64,000 nt of DNA. It comes from Capnocytophaga sp. oral taxon 338 str. F0234. Lineage in GTDB: Bacteria > Bacteroidota > Bacteroidia > Flavobacteriales > Flavobacteriaceae. The notes below the pieces were generated by a model, which ran no database searches, was not told where the DNA came from, and saw only the letters and a program-made list of their open reading frames with translations. Below are positions 27,004 through 34,738 of the stretch, piece after piece. The DNA lies in assembly GCF_000192225.1 (NCBI RefSeq), contig NZ_GL872413.1, positions 1,878,828-1,942,827 of the forward strand. The letters run 5' to 3'. Position 1 is the first letter of the stretch. Each line of letters starts with the position of its first letter. Position numbers and translations under genes: made by a program.

Positions 27004-27678
27004 TCATGGTGTTGTGGTGGCTACCTGTAATATTTTCCCATTAAAATAAGGATATTGATAGAGAGCAAAGTCTTTAATATACTTAGCCATTTCCTCAGCA
27101 TTAATAGGTGCCTTATAATCTGGAAATGCCTCTAAAAGCATCTCTGTTTGTACCGCTCCCAAAGCTAAACAATTAAAGTGCCATTGACTATCCTTATATT
27201 CCTCGGCTAATAATTCTGTAAGAGAAATAAGAGCTGCCTTAGAAGAGGTATATGCAGAGAGTCCTGCAAACTTCATAGCTCCTTGTATCCCTCCCATACT
27301 ACTAATATTAACAACATGCACTTTTTCTGAAAAAAAAGGAATCAAGCACTGTAAAAGCCTAAATACCCCAAGTACATTGACCTCAAATATTTGTCTCAAA
27401 TAATAAGAAGAAAGTCGCTCAAATGGTGCATTTACAAGTTTTCCTGCATTATTAATCACTATATCCAAAAAGATATTTTGTTCTTTCAAAAAAGAAACTA
27501 ATCTCTGTATGCTTTCCTCCTTAGAAATATCAAATGAAATATAGGTAACATTGCCTTGTTGTGATTTCTTAGTATAGCTACGGGAAAGTGCTAATACTTT
27601 AGTATTCTCTTTTTCAAATTCTTTGACAAGCTTGGCTCCTATTCCTCTACTCGTTCCTGTAATTAGAACCGTTTTCAT
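27004..27678 (-). CDS. Short-chain dehydrogenase/reductase
   Basis: 224 residues with a Rossmann start TGTSRGIGAKL (residues 7-17), NNAG in VINNAGKLVNAP, the catalytic Ser in VVNISSMGG and YxxxK in YTSSKAALISL. It is a classical NAD(P)H-dependent SDR; the substrate is not predictable. It follows the serine hydrolase gene by 24 bases and is probably in its transcript. Confidence 0.9.
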   Translation of the reverse strand: MKTVLITGTSRGIGAKLVKEFEKENTKVLALSRSYTKKSQQGNVTYISFDISKEESIQRLVSFLKEQNIFLDIVINNAGKLVNAPFERLSSYYLRQIFEVNVLGVFRLLQCLIPFFSEKVHVVNISSMGGIQGAMKFAGLSAYTSSKAALISLTELLAEEYKDSQWHFNCLALGAVQTEMLLEAFPDYKAPINAEEMAKYIKDFALYQYPYFNGKILQVATTTP

Positions 27679-27702
27679 CCTCTATTACTTAATTCTATTT
27701 CT

Positions 27703-28905
27703 TTATGATTCTCTAGAAAGCTTCTCTGTTTCTTCTACTTTCTTAATAATTGGATAATTATTTGTTGTATATTCCTTATACTCAGCCCCCTTAAGAATAC
27801 AATCCATAATACGATGCATATAATCATTAATAGAAGGATTGGTTACATTAAATAGGAAAGTAAATACAATTTCTTCCTCTGGATATACATAAAACCAAGC
27901 ATATCCCCCAATGCCATTTCCTATATGACCATAGTAAGTACGTCCTCTCCAGTCTTTAGTTGACTGCCACCCAACACCATATCCTGTTTCTTGTCCGTTA
28001 TTCAGATGTTGAGAGGTAAGCATTTGCTCCTGATATTCAGTCTCCAGAAAAGATTTACTTAATATTGCTTGCCCTAACAGATTAACATCATAGGCTGTAG
28101 AAAGAAATCCCCCTCCTCCTAACTTGAAAAAGTTATTTACCTCTGACGCTTTTTTAAATTGTTTTTTCTTATCCACAGAATAGGGTACAGATTGATTAGG
28201 AGACAATCCTCCCATATCAGGAAAGGTATGATTCATTCCCAAAGGCTGGAGTACATTATGGGTTACATACCACTCAAAAGGTTCCTTCCTTGCCTCTTGC
28301 ATAGCCAATGCTATCAAATTAAAATCATAACTATTATAAAAATACTTAGTTCCTGGCTCAAAAAGTAAGGGATCTTGTGCAAATACACCTATACCTTCCT
28401 TAATACTCATAAATTTATCAAGGAAAACTTCTTTACCTTTGTATGCACGTATTCCAGCCAAATGCCCTGCCAACTGCTTTACCGTGAAATCATACTCCTT
28501 TTTAGGGAAATAGGGTACATAATCGTACAAAGAACAATTCCAGTCTATCCATCCCTGCTCTTGCATTAGAGTAAGTGATACCCCTGTAAGAGGCTTAGAA
28601 ACACTAGCAATACGATAAAGCGTCTCACGAGTATTGACAGGCACTTTATTCTCTATATCAGCATATCCATACCCTTGTTCCCAAATAGGGAAACCTCTCT
28701 TGGTTACACAAATAGAAATGCTGGGAGTATAGTGTTCTTGTAGGAGATACTTAACAACCATTTCCGCCTGTTCAATACCTTTTTCAAGAGAATTAATCTT
28801 AGAGAGTTCCTCAGCAAAGATTTGTTTCTGTGTGATTGTCTGTGCAAATAATTGTTGAAAAAAAGAAAAAACCGACATTATTATAAATATTGATTTCATT
28901 TTCAT
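27703..28905 (-). CDS. Secreted serine hydrolase, class C beta-lactamase/PBP fold
   Basis: 400 residues with a signal peptide (to about residue 22, LFAQ). The active-site motifs of the family are in order: SxxK in IASVSKPLTG (Ser101, Lys104), YxN in YFYNSYDFN, and an HxG-like GHIGNGIGG near the C-terminus. Such proteins include esterases, D-aminopeptidases and PBP4-like enzymes; there is no sign that it is a true beta-lactamase. It sits in a likely operon with the SDR gene. An ATG two codons later is an equally good start. Confidence 0.87.
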   Translation of the reverse strand: MKMKSIFIIMSVFSFFQQLFAQTITQKQIFAEELSKINSLEKGIEQAEMVVKYLLQEHYTPSISICVTKRGFPIWEQGYGYADIENKVPVNTRETLYRIASVSKPLTGVSLTLMQEQGWIDWNCSLYDYVPYFPKKEYDFTVKQLAGHLAGIRAYKGKEVFLDKFMSIKEGIGVFAQDPLLFEPGTKYFYNSYDFNLIALAMQEARKEPFEWYVTHNVLQPLGMNHTFPDMGGLSPNQSVPYSVDKKKQFKKASEVNNFFKLGGGGFLSTAYDVNLLGQAILSKSFLETEYQEQMLTSQHLNNGQETGYGVGWQSTKDWRGRTYYGHIGNGIGGYAWFYVYPEEEIVFTFLFNVTNPSINDYMHRIMDCILKGAEYKEYTTNNYPIIKKVEETEKLSRES

Positions 28906-28928
28906 ATTCCTTTCATTTACTTTTACCT

Positions 28929-28967
28929 AAAAAGACGCTCTAAAGATAATATTATCTTCAAAGCGTC
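28929..28967 (-). terminator. Terminator of prc
   Basis: On the minus strand GACGCTTTGAAGATAA pairs with TTATCTTTAGAGCGTC and five T follow. It lies 30 bases past the protease stop and upstream of the serine hydrolase gene. Confidence 0.82.
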
Positions 28968-28996
28968 ATGAATTAAACCTATAATATAAACAAATT

Positions 28997-31090
28997 TTAT
29001 TTTAATAAATCATCTAATACAGAAACTGCCTCTTCTACATAAATATCTTTCTGTAAATTCTCATGCCAACGATCTAATCGTATCTTCACATCTTCATTAC
29101 TCTTTGCTTTTTCTTCATCAGAAGGCAAAGATGAAAAATGTAGAGGAGATTTGTATTCAGTAAGTTCCTTAAACTTCTTAATCATAGCTTCACTCTCCTC
29201 TACCTGTTTTTTATAAGTATCATACTGAAGAGAATAAGTGTTTTCATCTCGCTGTTTCTGTACCCAACGTGCATTTTCATCAATTAATTTAAAAAGAGAA
29301 TTGGCTTCAATACGCTTTTTACTATTAGCAATTGCTTGTGCAAAATTTCTATTTTCTGTCCAAGGGGTATAATCAGCTTTAGTAATCTCATCCCATGACA
29401 TTGGGTTTTCCAGTTCTCTTTCTCCTACTTTAATATACTGATAACGATCTGGAATTACTATATCACTATTTACTCCTTTAAGCTGGGTAGAACCTCCATT
29501 CACACGATAGAATTTCTGTCGTGTCAACTTTATAGCTCCTAAATCCCCTAAAGAACTATTACGAATTTCCCGATTAAGATCTATAAGTTCCTGTACCGTT
29601 CCCTTCCCATAGGATTGCTTACTTCCAAGGATTATAGCACGTTTGTAATCTTGCATAGCAGCAGCCAATATTTCAGAAGCCGATGCCGAAAGTTCATTAA
29701 TAAGGATGATTAAAGGCTTATCCCACTGAATAGCCCTATCCGTATCGCGGAGTACTTGTATATTTCCATTGGCATCACGCACCTGTACCACAGGACCTTC
29801 CTTGATAAATAAACCTGCTATTTCCACCACCTTTGCCAAAGAGCCTCCTCCATTATTACGCAAATCTACAATGAGCCCATCTATATTTTGCTTCTTAAGT
29901 TTGGCTATTTCTAAAGCCATATCCGATGCAGAATTACGTTCACGAGTATCATTAAAGTTTATATAGAAACTAGGTAAATCAATTATTCCATAGGTATGCT
30001 CTTTATCTTTGATAAGAGCTGATTTAGCAAAAGTTTCTTCTATTTCTACTACATCACGGATAATAGGGATTACTTGAATGCTACCATCTACACGCTTCAC
30101 AGTAAGGCGTACTTCTGTTCCTTTTTTTCCTTTAATAAGCTTTACTGCATCTTTCAAACGCATTCCTATAACATCTACAGGGTCTTTTGTTCCTTGTCCT
30201 ACCTTAAGAATCAGATCTCCTACTTCAAGAAGTTTTCCTTTCCATACAGGACCTCCCATAATAATATCAGAAATGCGTATTCCATCAGATTTTTTTTGGA
30301 GCACTGCTCCTATTCCTTCAAATTTTCCTGATATATCCAAATCAAAGCGTTCCTTAATATCTGGAGCCAAATAACTTGAATGGGAATCTGTAGCTTCAAC
30401 ATAACTGTTAAGATATATACCGAACCAATCTTCCTCTGTAAGATCCTTATAAGAAACAAACATTTCCTCAAAAGCTTTTCGTGTAGTCTCTGTAGCTTCC
30501 TTCTTAAGTTCCTTATAGGATTTTTCTGTATACTTACTATCTTTTTCCTTTTTATGCTGTTCCTCTTTTTGCTTAATTACTAGGTTAGAGAGTATAGAAT
30601 ACTTAATAAGCTTACGCCAACGTTCACGAAGCCCTTTCTTATCTTTCGTATAAGGAATATTCTCATAATCTAAATCAACTGATTCTTTTTTAGAAAATTC
30701 ATAAGATTCCTTAAGAAGTTCTTGAGAAAGTTTGTCGGCTTCTTCCATTCTTTGACGCAAACGGTTATAGGTAAGAGTAAAGAAAGACACATCCATTTTT
30801 TTTAGATCATCATCCATTTTTGTCTCATTTTTCTTAAATTCATTAATGTCCGACTGGATGAAATAGCGCTTTTGAGGGTCTAAATATTGTAAATAACCCT
30901 TAAAAACACGTTTGGAATAGGCATCATCCAAAGGTTGTTGGTCATAATGCCCACGAGAAATCATATATTGGATAATCTCCATAAGGAGTTTTTCTCTATC
31001 TCCTGTGTATTCAAATTTTTTATCTGTAAAACTACAAGAAGCAAAGGAAATAATTCCTAAAAGGAAAAGAATAAAAATATTTTTTTTCAT
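28997..31090 (-). CDS. prc: Tail-specific protease (Prc/CtpA type)
   Basis: 697 residues, the long Prc form. Lipoprotein-like signal (FASCSFTDKK), an N-terminal helical region, a PDZ domain (about 240-325; KFEGIGAVLQKKSDGIRISDI, GGPVWKGKLLEVGDLIL) and a peptidase S41 domain with the Ser-Lys dyad: SASASEILAAAMQDYKRA then KQSYGKGTVQ. A C-terminal DUF3340-like segment follows. Prc degrades periplasmic proteins from their C-termini and trims wall hydrolases. It is transcribed alone from a TACCTTTG element about 20 bases before the ATG, with its own terminator. Confidence 0.93.
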   Translation of the reverse strand: MKKNIFILFLLGIISFASCSFTDKKFEYTGDREKLLMEIIQYMISRGHYDQQPLDDAYSKRVFKGYLQYLDPQKRYFIQSDINEFKKNETKMDDDLKKMDVSFFTLTYNRLRQRMEEADKLSQELLKESYEFSKKESVDLDYENIPYTKDKKGLRERWRKLIKYSILSNLVIKQKEEQHKKEKDSKYTEKSYKELKKEATETTRKAFEEMFVSYKDLTEEDWFGIYLNSYVEATDSHSSYLAPDIKERFDLDISGKFEGIGAVLQKKSDGIRISDIIMGGPVWKGKLLEVGDLILKVGQGTKDPVDVIGMRLKDAVKLIKGKKGTEVRLTVKRVDGSIQVIPIIRDVVEIEETFAKSALIKDKEHTYGIIDLPSFYINFNDTRERNSASDMALEIAKLKKQNIDGLIVDLRNNGGGSLAKVVEIAGLFIKEGPVVQVRDANGNIQVLRDTDRAIQWDKPLIILINELSASASEILAAAMQDYKRAIILGSKQSYGKGTVQELIDLNREIRNSSLGDLGAIKLTRQKFYRVNGGSTQLKGVNSDIVIPDRYQYIKVGERELENPMSWDEITKADYTPWTENRNFAQAIANSKKRIEANSLFKLIDENARWVQKQRDENTYSLQYDTYKKQVEESEAMIKKFKELTEYKSPLHFSSLPSDEEKAKSNEDVKIRLDRWHENLQKDIYVEEAVSVLDDLLK

Positions 31091-31225
31091 TGGTTCATTT
31101 TATAATTGGCAAAGGTACTACTTTATTATGAGAATAGAATATTTTTTTTATTTTTTAACAAAGAGAAAAATAGTTGTTTTAAGTACTGATATTTACACAT
31201 CTTAGATTTTATGAAAAAGTAAATA

Positions 31226-32005
31226 TTATTTTAGTTCTTGTGGTATTTTACAAATAGGAATAGGATTCATTTTATGTTGGTTTGCTTTATTCAATCGTTT
31301 GAAGATAGCAAGTACTTGATTTTGTCGTGGAGAAAGGAGAACAGAGTCATTACCACTTTCCACATATTGCATAGCCCATTCCAGTTCAGGATAGGAAGCT
31401 CCTAATTGATCCTCATCAGTACGGTTATCACCAAAAAGCCCATCGGTAGGGGGAGCTTGACGAATCTGTGGCAAAATATCAAGATATTCTGCTATTTCAT
31501 ATACCTGACTCTTCATTAGGTCAGCAATGGGACTTACATCTACTCCTCCATCGCCATACTTGGTAAAGAAGCCCACCCCAAAATCCTCAATTTTATTACC
31601 CGTTCCCACAACCATATATCTATGTAAACCGGCAAAATAATAGAGAGTAGTCATTCTAAGTCGAGCTCGGGTATTAGCAAGAGCTAAAGCATTGTTCTGA
31701 GCAGGGGGGAGTTGAGCTATGAAAGTATCAAAAACAGAGGTTAGTTCTACCTGCAGGTTGCTAACATTAGTATACTTTTCTTTAAGAAAATTAATATGTT
31801 GCTTTCCTCTGTTTATTTGATTCTGGGCTTGATGAATGGGCATTTCCAAACATAGGACAGGCTTACCTGTTCGAGCACATAGAGCAGAAACCACCGCTGA
31901 GTCAATTCCTCCAGAGATGCCTATAACCATTCCCTGAATATCTGTTTGTTGCAGATAATCCAAAAGCCAATGAACAATATATTCAGTTACTTTAGGTGTA
32001 TTCAT
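31226..32005 (-). CDS. nadE: Ammonia-dependent NAD+ synthase
   Basis: 259 residues from the ATG at 32005; a frame to 32026 overlaps the promoter elements. The ATP-pyrophosphatase loop is GISGGIDSAVVSAL (near residues 28-41), and VGTGNKIEDFGVGFFTKYGDGGVD is the NaAD-binding signature. No glutaminase domain, so it uses free ammonia to convert NaAD to NAD. Two TAATTTTG elements in tandem lie 5-30 bases upstream on the minus strand; the nearer would leave almost no leader. It reads towards prc. Confidence 0.93.
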   Translation of the reverse strand: MNTPKVTEYIVHWLLDYLQQTDIQGMVIGISGGIDSAVVSALCARTGKPVLCLEMPIHQAQNQINRGKQHINFLKEKYTNVSNLQVELTSVFDTFIAQLPPAQNNALALANTRARLRMTTLYYFAGLHRYMVVGTGNKIEDFGVGFFTKYGDGGVDVSPIADLMKSQVYEIAEYLDILPQIRQAPPTDGLFGDNRTDEDQLGASYPELEWAMQYVESGNDSVLLSPRQNQVLAIFKRLNKANQHKMNPIPICKIPQELK

Positions 32006-32078
32006 TTTCACAAAATTAGAGCACAAAATTAGGGATAATTATTGAACCTTGCAAGGAGAAAAATCATAGAAAAGACAA

Positions 32079-32103
32079 AGGCTATCCTTTTCAGATAGCC
32101 TCC
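32079..32103. terminator. Repeated-family hairpin at the end of a decayed gene
   Basis: AGGCTATC, CTTTTCA loop, GATAGCCT, with a T-rich flank on both sides. It is the fourth member of the family seen at 10471, 20188 and 49648. No intact gene ends here; the decayed outer-membrane gene (32091-32430) does, its stop codon lying in the hairpin. Confidence 0.6.
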
Positions 32104-32430
32104 TTTATTATCAAATAGTTATTAAAATGAACCGCTAAACTAAAACCTATCCCATCATACCCAACTCTATCAGAAGCCGCTGAACTATTTAACAATGTCT
32201 CTTGTAGAGAATTTGAAATAACAGTCAGATAAATCTCTGTTATTAGTTATAACTACCTTCCCTTGAAATAGGTAATTAAGTCCTAATCTCATTTTCCAAA
32301 AACCTGCACGAGAAATGATTATTCAGAGGAAGGTAACCTATATCATATACCATTTGGGAATAGATGTTTGCCTTATAAAACTCTATAAAAGTAAAACAAA
32401 GTACTCCACCATATTTTAATACAGGTATAG
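32091..32430 (-). pseudogene. Remnant of an outer-membrane beta-barrel protein gene
   Basis: No frame is open throughout, but minus-strand segments in shifting frames read as successive barrel strands: FYKANIYSQMVYDIGYLPLN, then AGFWKMRLGLNYLFQGK, then NSSAASDRVGYDGIGFSLAV followed by HFNNYLI and a stop at 32091. Alternating hydrophobic residues and a C-terminal aromatic/aliphatic strand are typical of flavobacterial outer membrane proteins. Several frameshifts and lack of a 5' end show decay. A repeated-family terminator still marks its 3' end. It lies between nadE and rpsU. Confidence 0.55.
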
Positions 32431-32477
32431 TTGAATTGACACATTAAAAAAGAAAAATGGAAGAAATGGAAAATATA

Positions 32478-32508
32478 TTTGTCAAAACAAAAAATAGTTG
32501 TATCTTTG
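32478..32508 (+). promoter_or_regulatory. Strong promoter of rpsU
   Basis: TTTG at 32478-32481 and TATCTTTG at 32501-32508 with a 19-base spacer: the best match to the Bacteroidota consensus in this window. The leader would be only about 25 bases. Confidence 0.75.
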
Positions 32509-32520
32509 CGCCCATAAATG

Positions 32521-32530
32521 AAAGGAGGTG
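32521..32530 (+). promoter_or_regulatory. Perfect Shine-Dalgarno of rpsU
   Basis: AAAGGAGGTG, complementary to ten bases of the usual 16S 3' end, lies 7 bases before the ATG at 32538. The other starts I examined here do not show such a sequence. In Flavobacterium johnsoniae a Shine-Dalgarno before rpsU is used by ribosomes lacking bS21, giving autoregulation. Confidence 0.85.
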
Positions 32531-32537
32531 TTATACT

Positions 32538-32732
32538 ATGCTTATTATACCAGTAAAAGAAGGAGAAAATATTGATAGAGCCCTAAAGCGTTACAAAAGG
32601 AAATTTGATCGTGTAGGGATTGTAAGAGAGCTTCGCTCACGTCAGCACTTTAGTAAGCCCTCTGTACTTCGCCGTAATGTAATTCAAAGAGCAGAGTTCA
32701 TCCAGCGATTAAGAGATTTAGAAGAAATATAA
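32538..32732 (+). CDS. rpsU: Small ribosomal subunit protein bS21
   Basis: 64 residues from the ATG at 32538; a longer frame back to 32457 runs through the promoter and is rejected. MLIIPVKEGENIDRALKRYK and FDRVGIVRELRSRQHFSKPS are clear bS21 features, followed by a basic tail. In Bacteroidota, bS21 with bS6 and bS18 hides the anti-Shine-Dalgarno of 16S rRNA. The strong Shine-Dalgarno of its own mRNA therefore makes it a sensor of bS21-deficient ribosomes. It is followed by a good terminator and is monocistronic. Confidence 0.96.
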   Translation: MLIIPVKEGENIDRALKRYKRKFDRVGIVRELRSRQHFSKPSVLRRNVIQRAEFIQRLRDLEEI

Positions 32733-32750
32733 TTTTTCTTTATAAAAAAG

Positions 32751-32775
32751 TCCCTGTTAAGCAGGGATTTTTTTG
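32751..32775 (+). terminator. Terminator of rpsU
   Basis: TCCCTG, TTAAG, CAGGGA followed by seven T; 18 bases after the rpsU stop. Confidence 0.88.
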
Positions 32776-32793
32776 TATAAATATAATTGAAAT

Positions 32794-33291
32794 ATGAGAA
32801 AATTTTTATTTTTATTTGTTCTTTTTATTTTTATCAACTGCGAAAGTGATGATATATGTGATGATCCTGTAGTGACTCCACGACTTATTGTACGCGTGTA
32901 TGATAAGGATACTCCACGCCGCACCAAACCAATCAATAACTTAGTAATTCTTGGAAAAGACAAAGCCCAAGCTATACAACCTCTTGCTACTACTGATTCC
33001 TTAGCACTTCCTTTGAAACTAACCTCCGGAGAATCGTCCTTTGTTCTAATAAAGGATGCGGTGGTGGATAATAATGGTAATATCACAGGGGGGACACGAG
33101 TAGAATTAAAAATTAATGCTATTGCTTCAGAAGTATTCTCTGGGAAAGGCTGTGGTTATAAAGTAATTTATGACCAAATCACTGCCACTTCCAATTCTAT
33201 CTCAGGATATACTCCTTGGATTGCCCGTGTACAAGTAATGTTTAGAAAAATAGAAGATGAAAAACAAGCCAGTGTTCGTATTTTTTATTAG
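32794..33291 (+). CDS. DUF6452 family lipoprotein
   Basis: 165 residues. Signal ends FIFINC, with mature start Cys-Glu-Ser-Asp-Asp, again an acidic tail after the lipidated Cys that could direct surface export. The body contains TPRLIVRVYDKDTPRRTKP and a Cys pair, a pattern I associate with DUF6452, found next to DUF6048 in flavobacteria. Its 3' end overlaps the next gene by 35 bases in another frame, so the two are translationally linked. Function unknown. Confidence 0.75.
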   Translation: MRKFLFLFVLFIFINCESDDICDDPVVTPRLIVRVYDKDTPRRTKPINNLVILGKDKAQAIQPLATTDSLALPLKLTSGESSFVLIKDAVVDNNGNITGGTRVELKINAIASEVFSGKGCGYKVIYDQITATSNSISGYTPWIARVQVMFRKIEDEKQASVRIFY

Positions 33292-34096
33292 TACTTTAGC
33301 TATTTTCTGTAGTTTTGCTCAGGATAATAAAGAGAAAAAACTCGATACCCTCCCTGAAAAGACTAAAATCAAAGAAAAAGTTTCCTCTCTTACAGATAAT
33401 AAGATAGATAATCCTGAAAAAGTATACTACCAACATTATGGATTACGTATTGGTGCTGATATTTCTAAGCCTATTCACTCTATTTTGGATAAAAAATACC
33501 AAGGATTAGAACTTGTTGCCGATTATCGTTGGAATTATCGGTATTACTTGGCTGGAGAAATAGGCAAAGAACGTAAGGAGAATCAAACTAACTACTTTGA
33601 CTATACTACTAATGGACAATATATTAAGTTAGGAATAGACTATAACTCTTATGATAATTGGTATGGTATGGAGAATATGATTTACTTTGGAGGTCGTTAT
33701 GGTTTTTCTATTTTTAATCAAGAAGTAAGCCACTATACACTACATACATTACATAACTACTGGGAAGAATCTCTCATAGGAACTAAATCAGATATTCTTA
33801 CCACATATAAGGGACGTACCGCTCATTGGCTGGAGGCTTTTTTAGGAATCAAGGTAGAACTATTTAAGCATTTCTATGCAGGTGCCTCTATACGATTTAG
33901 TTTTTTACTTTTCCAAAAGAAAAATGATTTTCCTAATTTCTGGATTCCTGGGATACAGCGTGTATGGGAAGGTAGCAATTTTGGTATCAACTACAATTAT
34001 ACTCTCTCCTATATGATTCCTCTCTATAAAAAAGTAAAAGAAAAAACTTATAAATCCCCTGAAAAGGAAAAAGATAAAATAAAAAAAGTACCTTAA
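33257..34096 (+). CDS. DUF6048 family outer membrane protein
   Basis: 279 residues with a signal peptide (about 1-21, FCSFAQ), a Lys/Glu/Asp-rich spacer (22-55), then a barrel region with YYQHYGLRIGADISKPIHS, YQGLELVADYRWNYRYYLAGE and a last strand NYNYTLSYMIPLYKKV. The tail is very Lys-rich. This fits DUF6048, the usual partner of the DUF6452 lipoprotein. The overlap of 35 bases with that gene supports joint expression and perhaps a lipoprotein-barrel pair. Function unknown. Confidence 0.75.
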   Translation: MKNKPVFVFFISTLAIFCSFAQDNKEKKLDTLPEKTKIKEKVSSLTDNKIDNPEKVYYQHYGLRIGADISKPIHSILDKKYQGLELVADYRWNYRYYLAGEIGKERKENQTNYFDYTTNGQYIKLGIDYNSYDNWYGMENMIYFGGRYGFSIFNQEVSHYTLHTLHNYWEESLIGTKSDILTTYKGRTAHWLEAFLGIKVELFKHFYAGASIRFSFLLFQKKNDFPNFWIPGIQRVWEGSNFGINYNYTLSYMIPLYKKVKEKTYKSPEKEKDKIKKVP

Positions 34097-34108
34097 GGTA
34101 TTTTTTTC
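34081..34108. terminator. Short bidirectional terminator
   Basis: The palindrome TACCTTAAGGTA is flanked by seven A on the left and seven T on the right. It overlaps the stop of the DUF6048 gene and lies 7 bases from the stop of convergent wbqC. The stem is short. Confidence 0.5.
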
Positions 34109-34114
34109 TACCTA

Positions 34115-34735
34115 TTATACCATCACTTTTTCTTTCAGATAGCCAAGTGCATGATTCCCTTCATGAAAAAGCAAATCCAAGGTACTAAGATTCCCTATAA
34201 ATCCATGCTTATCTGAAAATATTTGATAATAAGCATCTTGCTTTATATCATGCACTATTTTCGCGTGGGAAAGATAACGAAAATCATTTGTTTGCTGATA
34301 AACCTTTTTATATTCTGTAGTTTTTTCCCAGTCCAACTGTACATGTAAACAGTCTAAAATTACCTCCATAGTTCTAAAGTTCAAATCTAATAAAAAAGTA
34401 TACTTTTCTTCAAATATGGGTGCTATTCTATCTTCATAATATTCAAAATAGGGAGAAGTACGATAAGCTGTTTGCAGAGTTTTCCAATGCAATTTCTGCC
34501 AAGTTACACCATTATCTATCTGTACATCCTTATAGAGTTGCCTACCTGTTTCTCCTCCTGTATGTAAGATAGGAACTGTAAGAATTTGTTTGCCATTTGC
34601 CCCATAGATATAGGTACGATTACGGAAAGTTTGCTTTTGATAATTATCGGAAACCTCTAAAAGACAAGAGGTCTTAACTAGAATAGAAAATAAGGCAATA
34701 GAAGGAAAATAGGTAGGATGTAATAATGAGGTCAT
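34115..34735 (-). CDS. WbqC-like family protein
   Basis: 206 residues. LLHPTYFPSIALF at the start and RTYIYGANGKQILTVPILHTG, WQKLHWKTLQTAYRTSPYFEYY mark the WbqC family. Members occur in O-antigen clusters and as single genes throughout Bacteroidota; the reaction is not firmly known. It starts 3 bases after the stop of the nuclease-methyltransferase gene and is the last gene of the lepB operon. Confidence 0.88.
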   Translation of the reverse strand: MTSLLHPTYFPSIALFSILVKTSCLLEVSDNYQKQTFRNRTYIYGANGKQILTVPILHTGGETGRQLYKDVQIDNGVTWQKLHWKTLQTAYRTSPYFEYYEDRIAPIFEEKYTFLLDLNFRTMEVILDCLHVQLDWEKTTEYKKVYQQTNDFRYLSHAKIVHDIKQDAYYQIFSDKHGFIGNLSTLDLLFHEGNHALGYLKEKVMV

Positions 34736-34738
34736 TTT

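Noticed and set aside
27703-28905. Calling the serine hydrolase an AmpC beta-lactamase
   Set aside because: Motifs show only the shared fold; the KTG box of AmpC is replaced by an HxG-like sequence.
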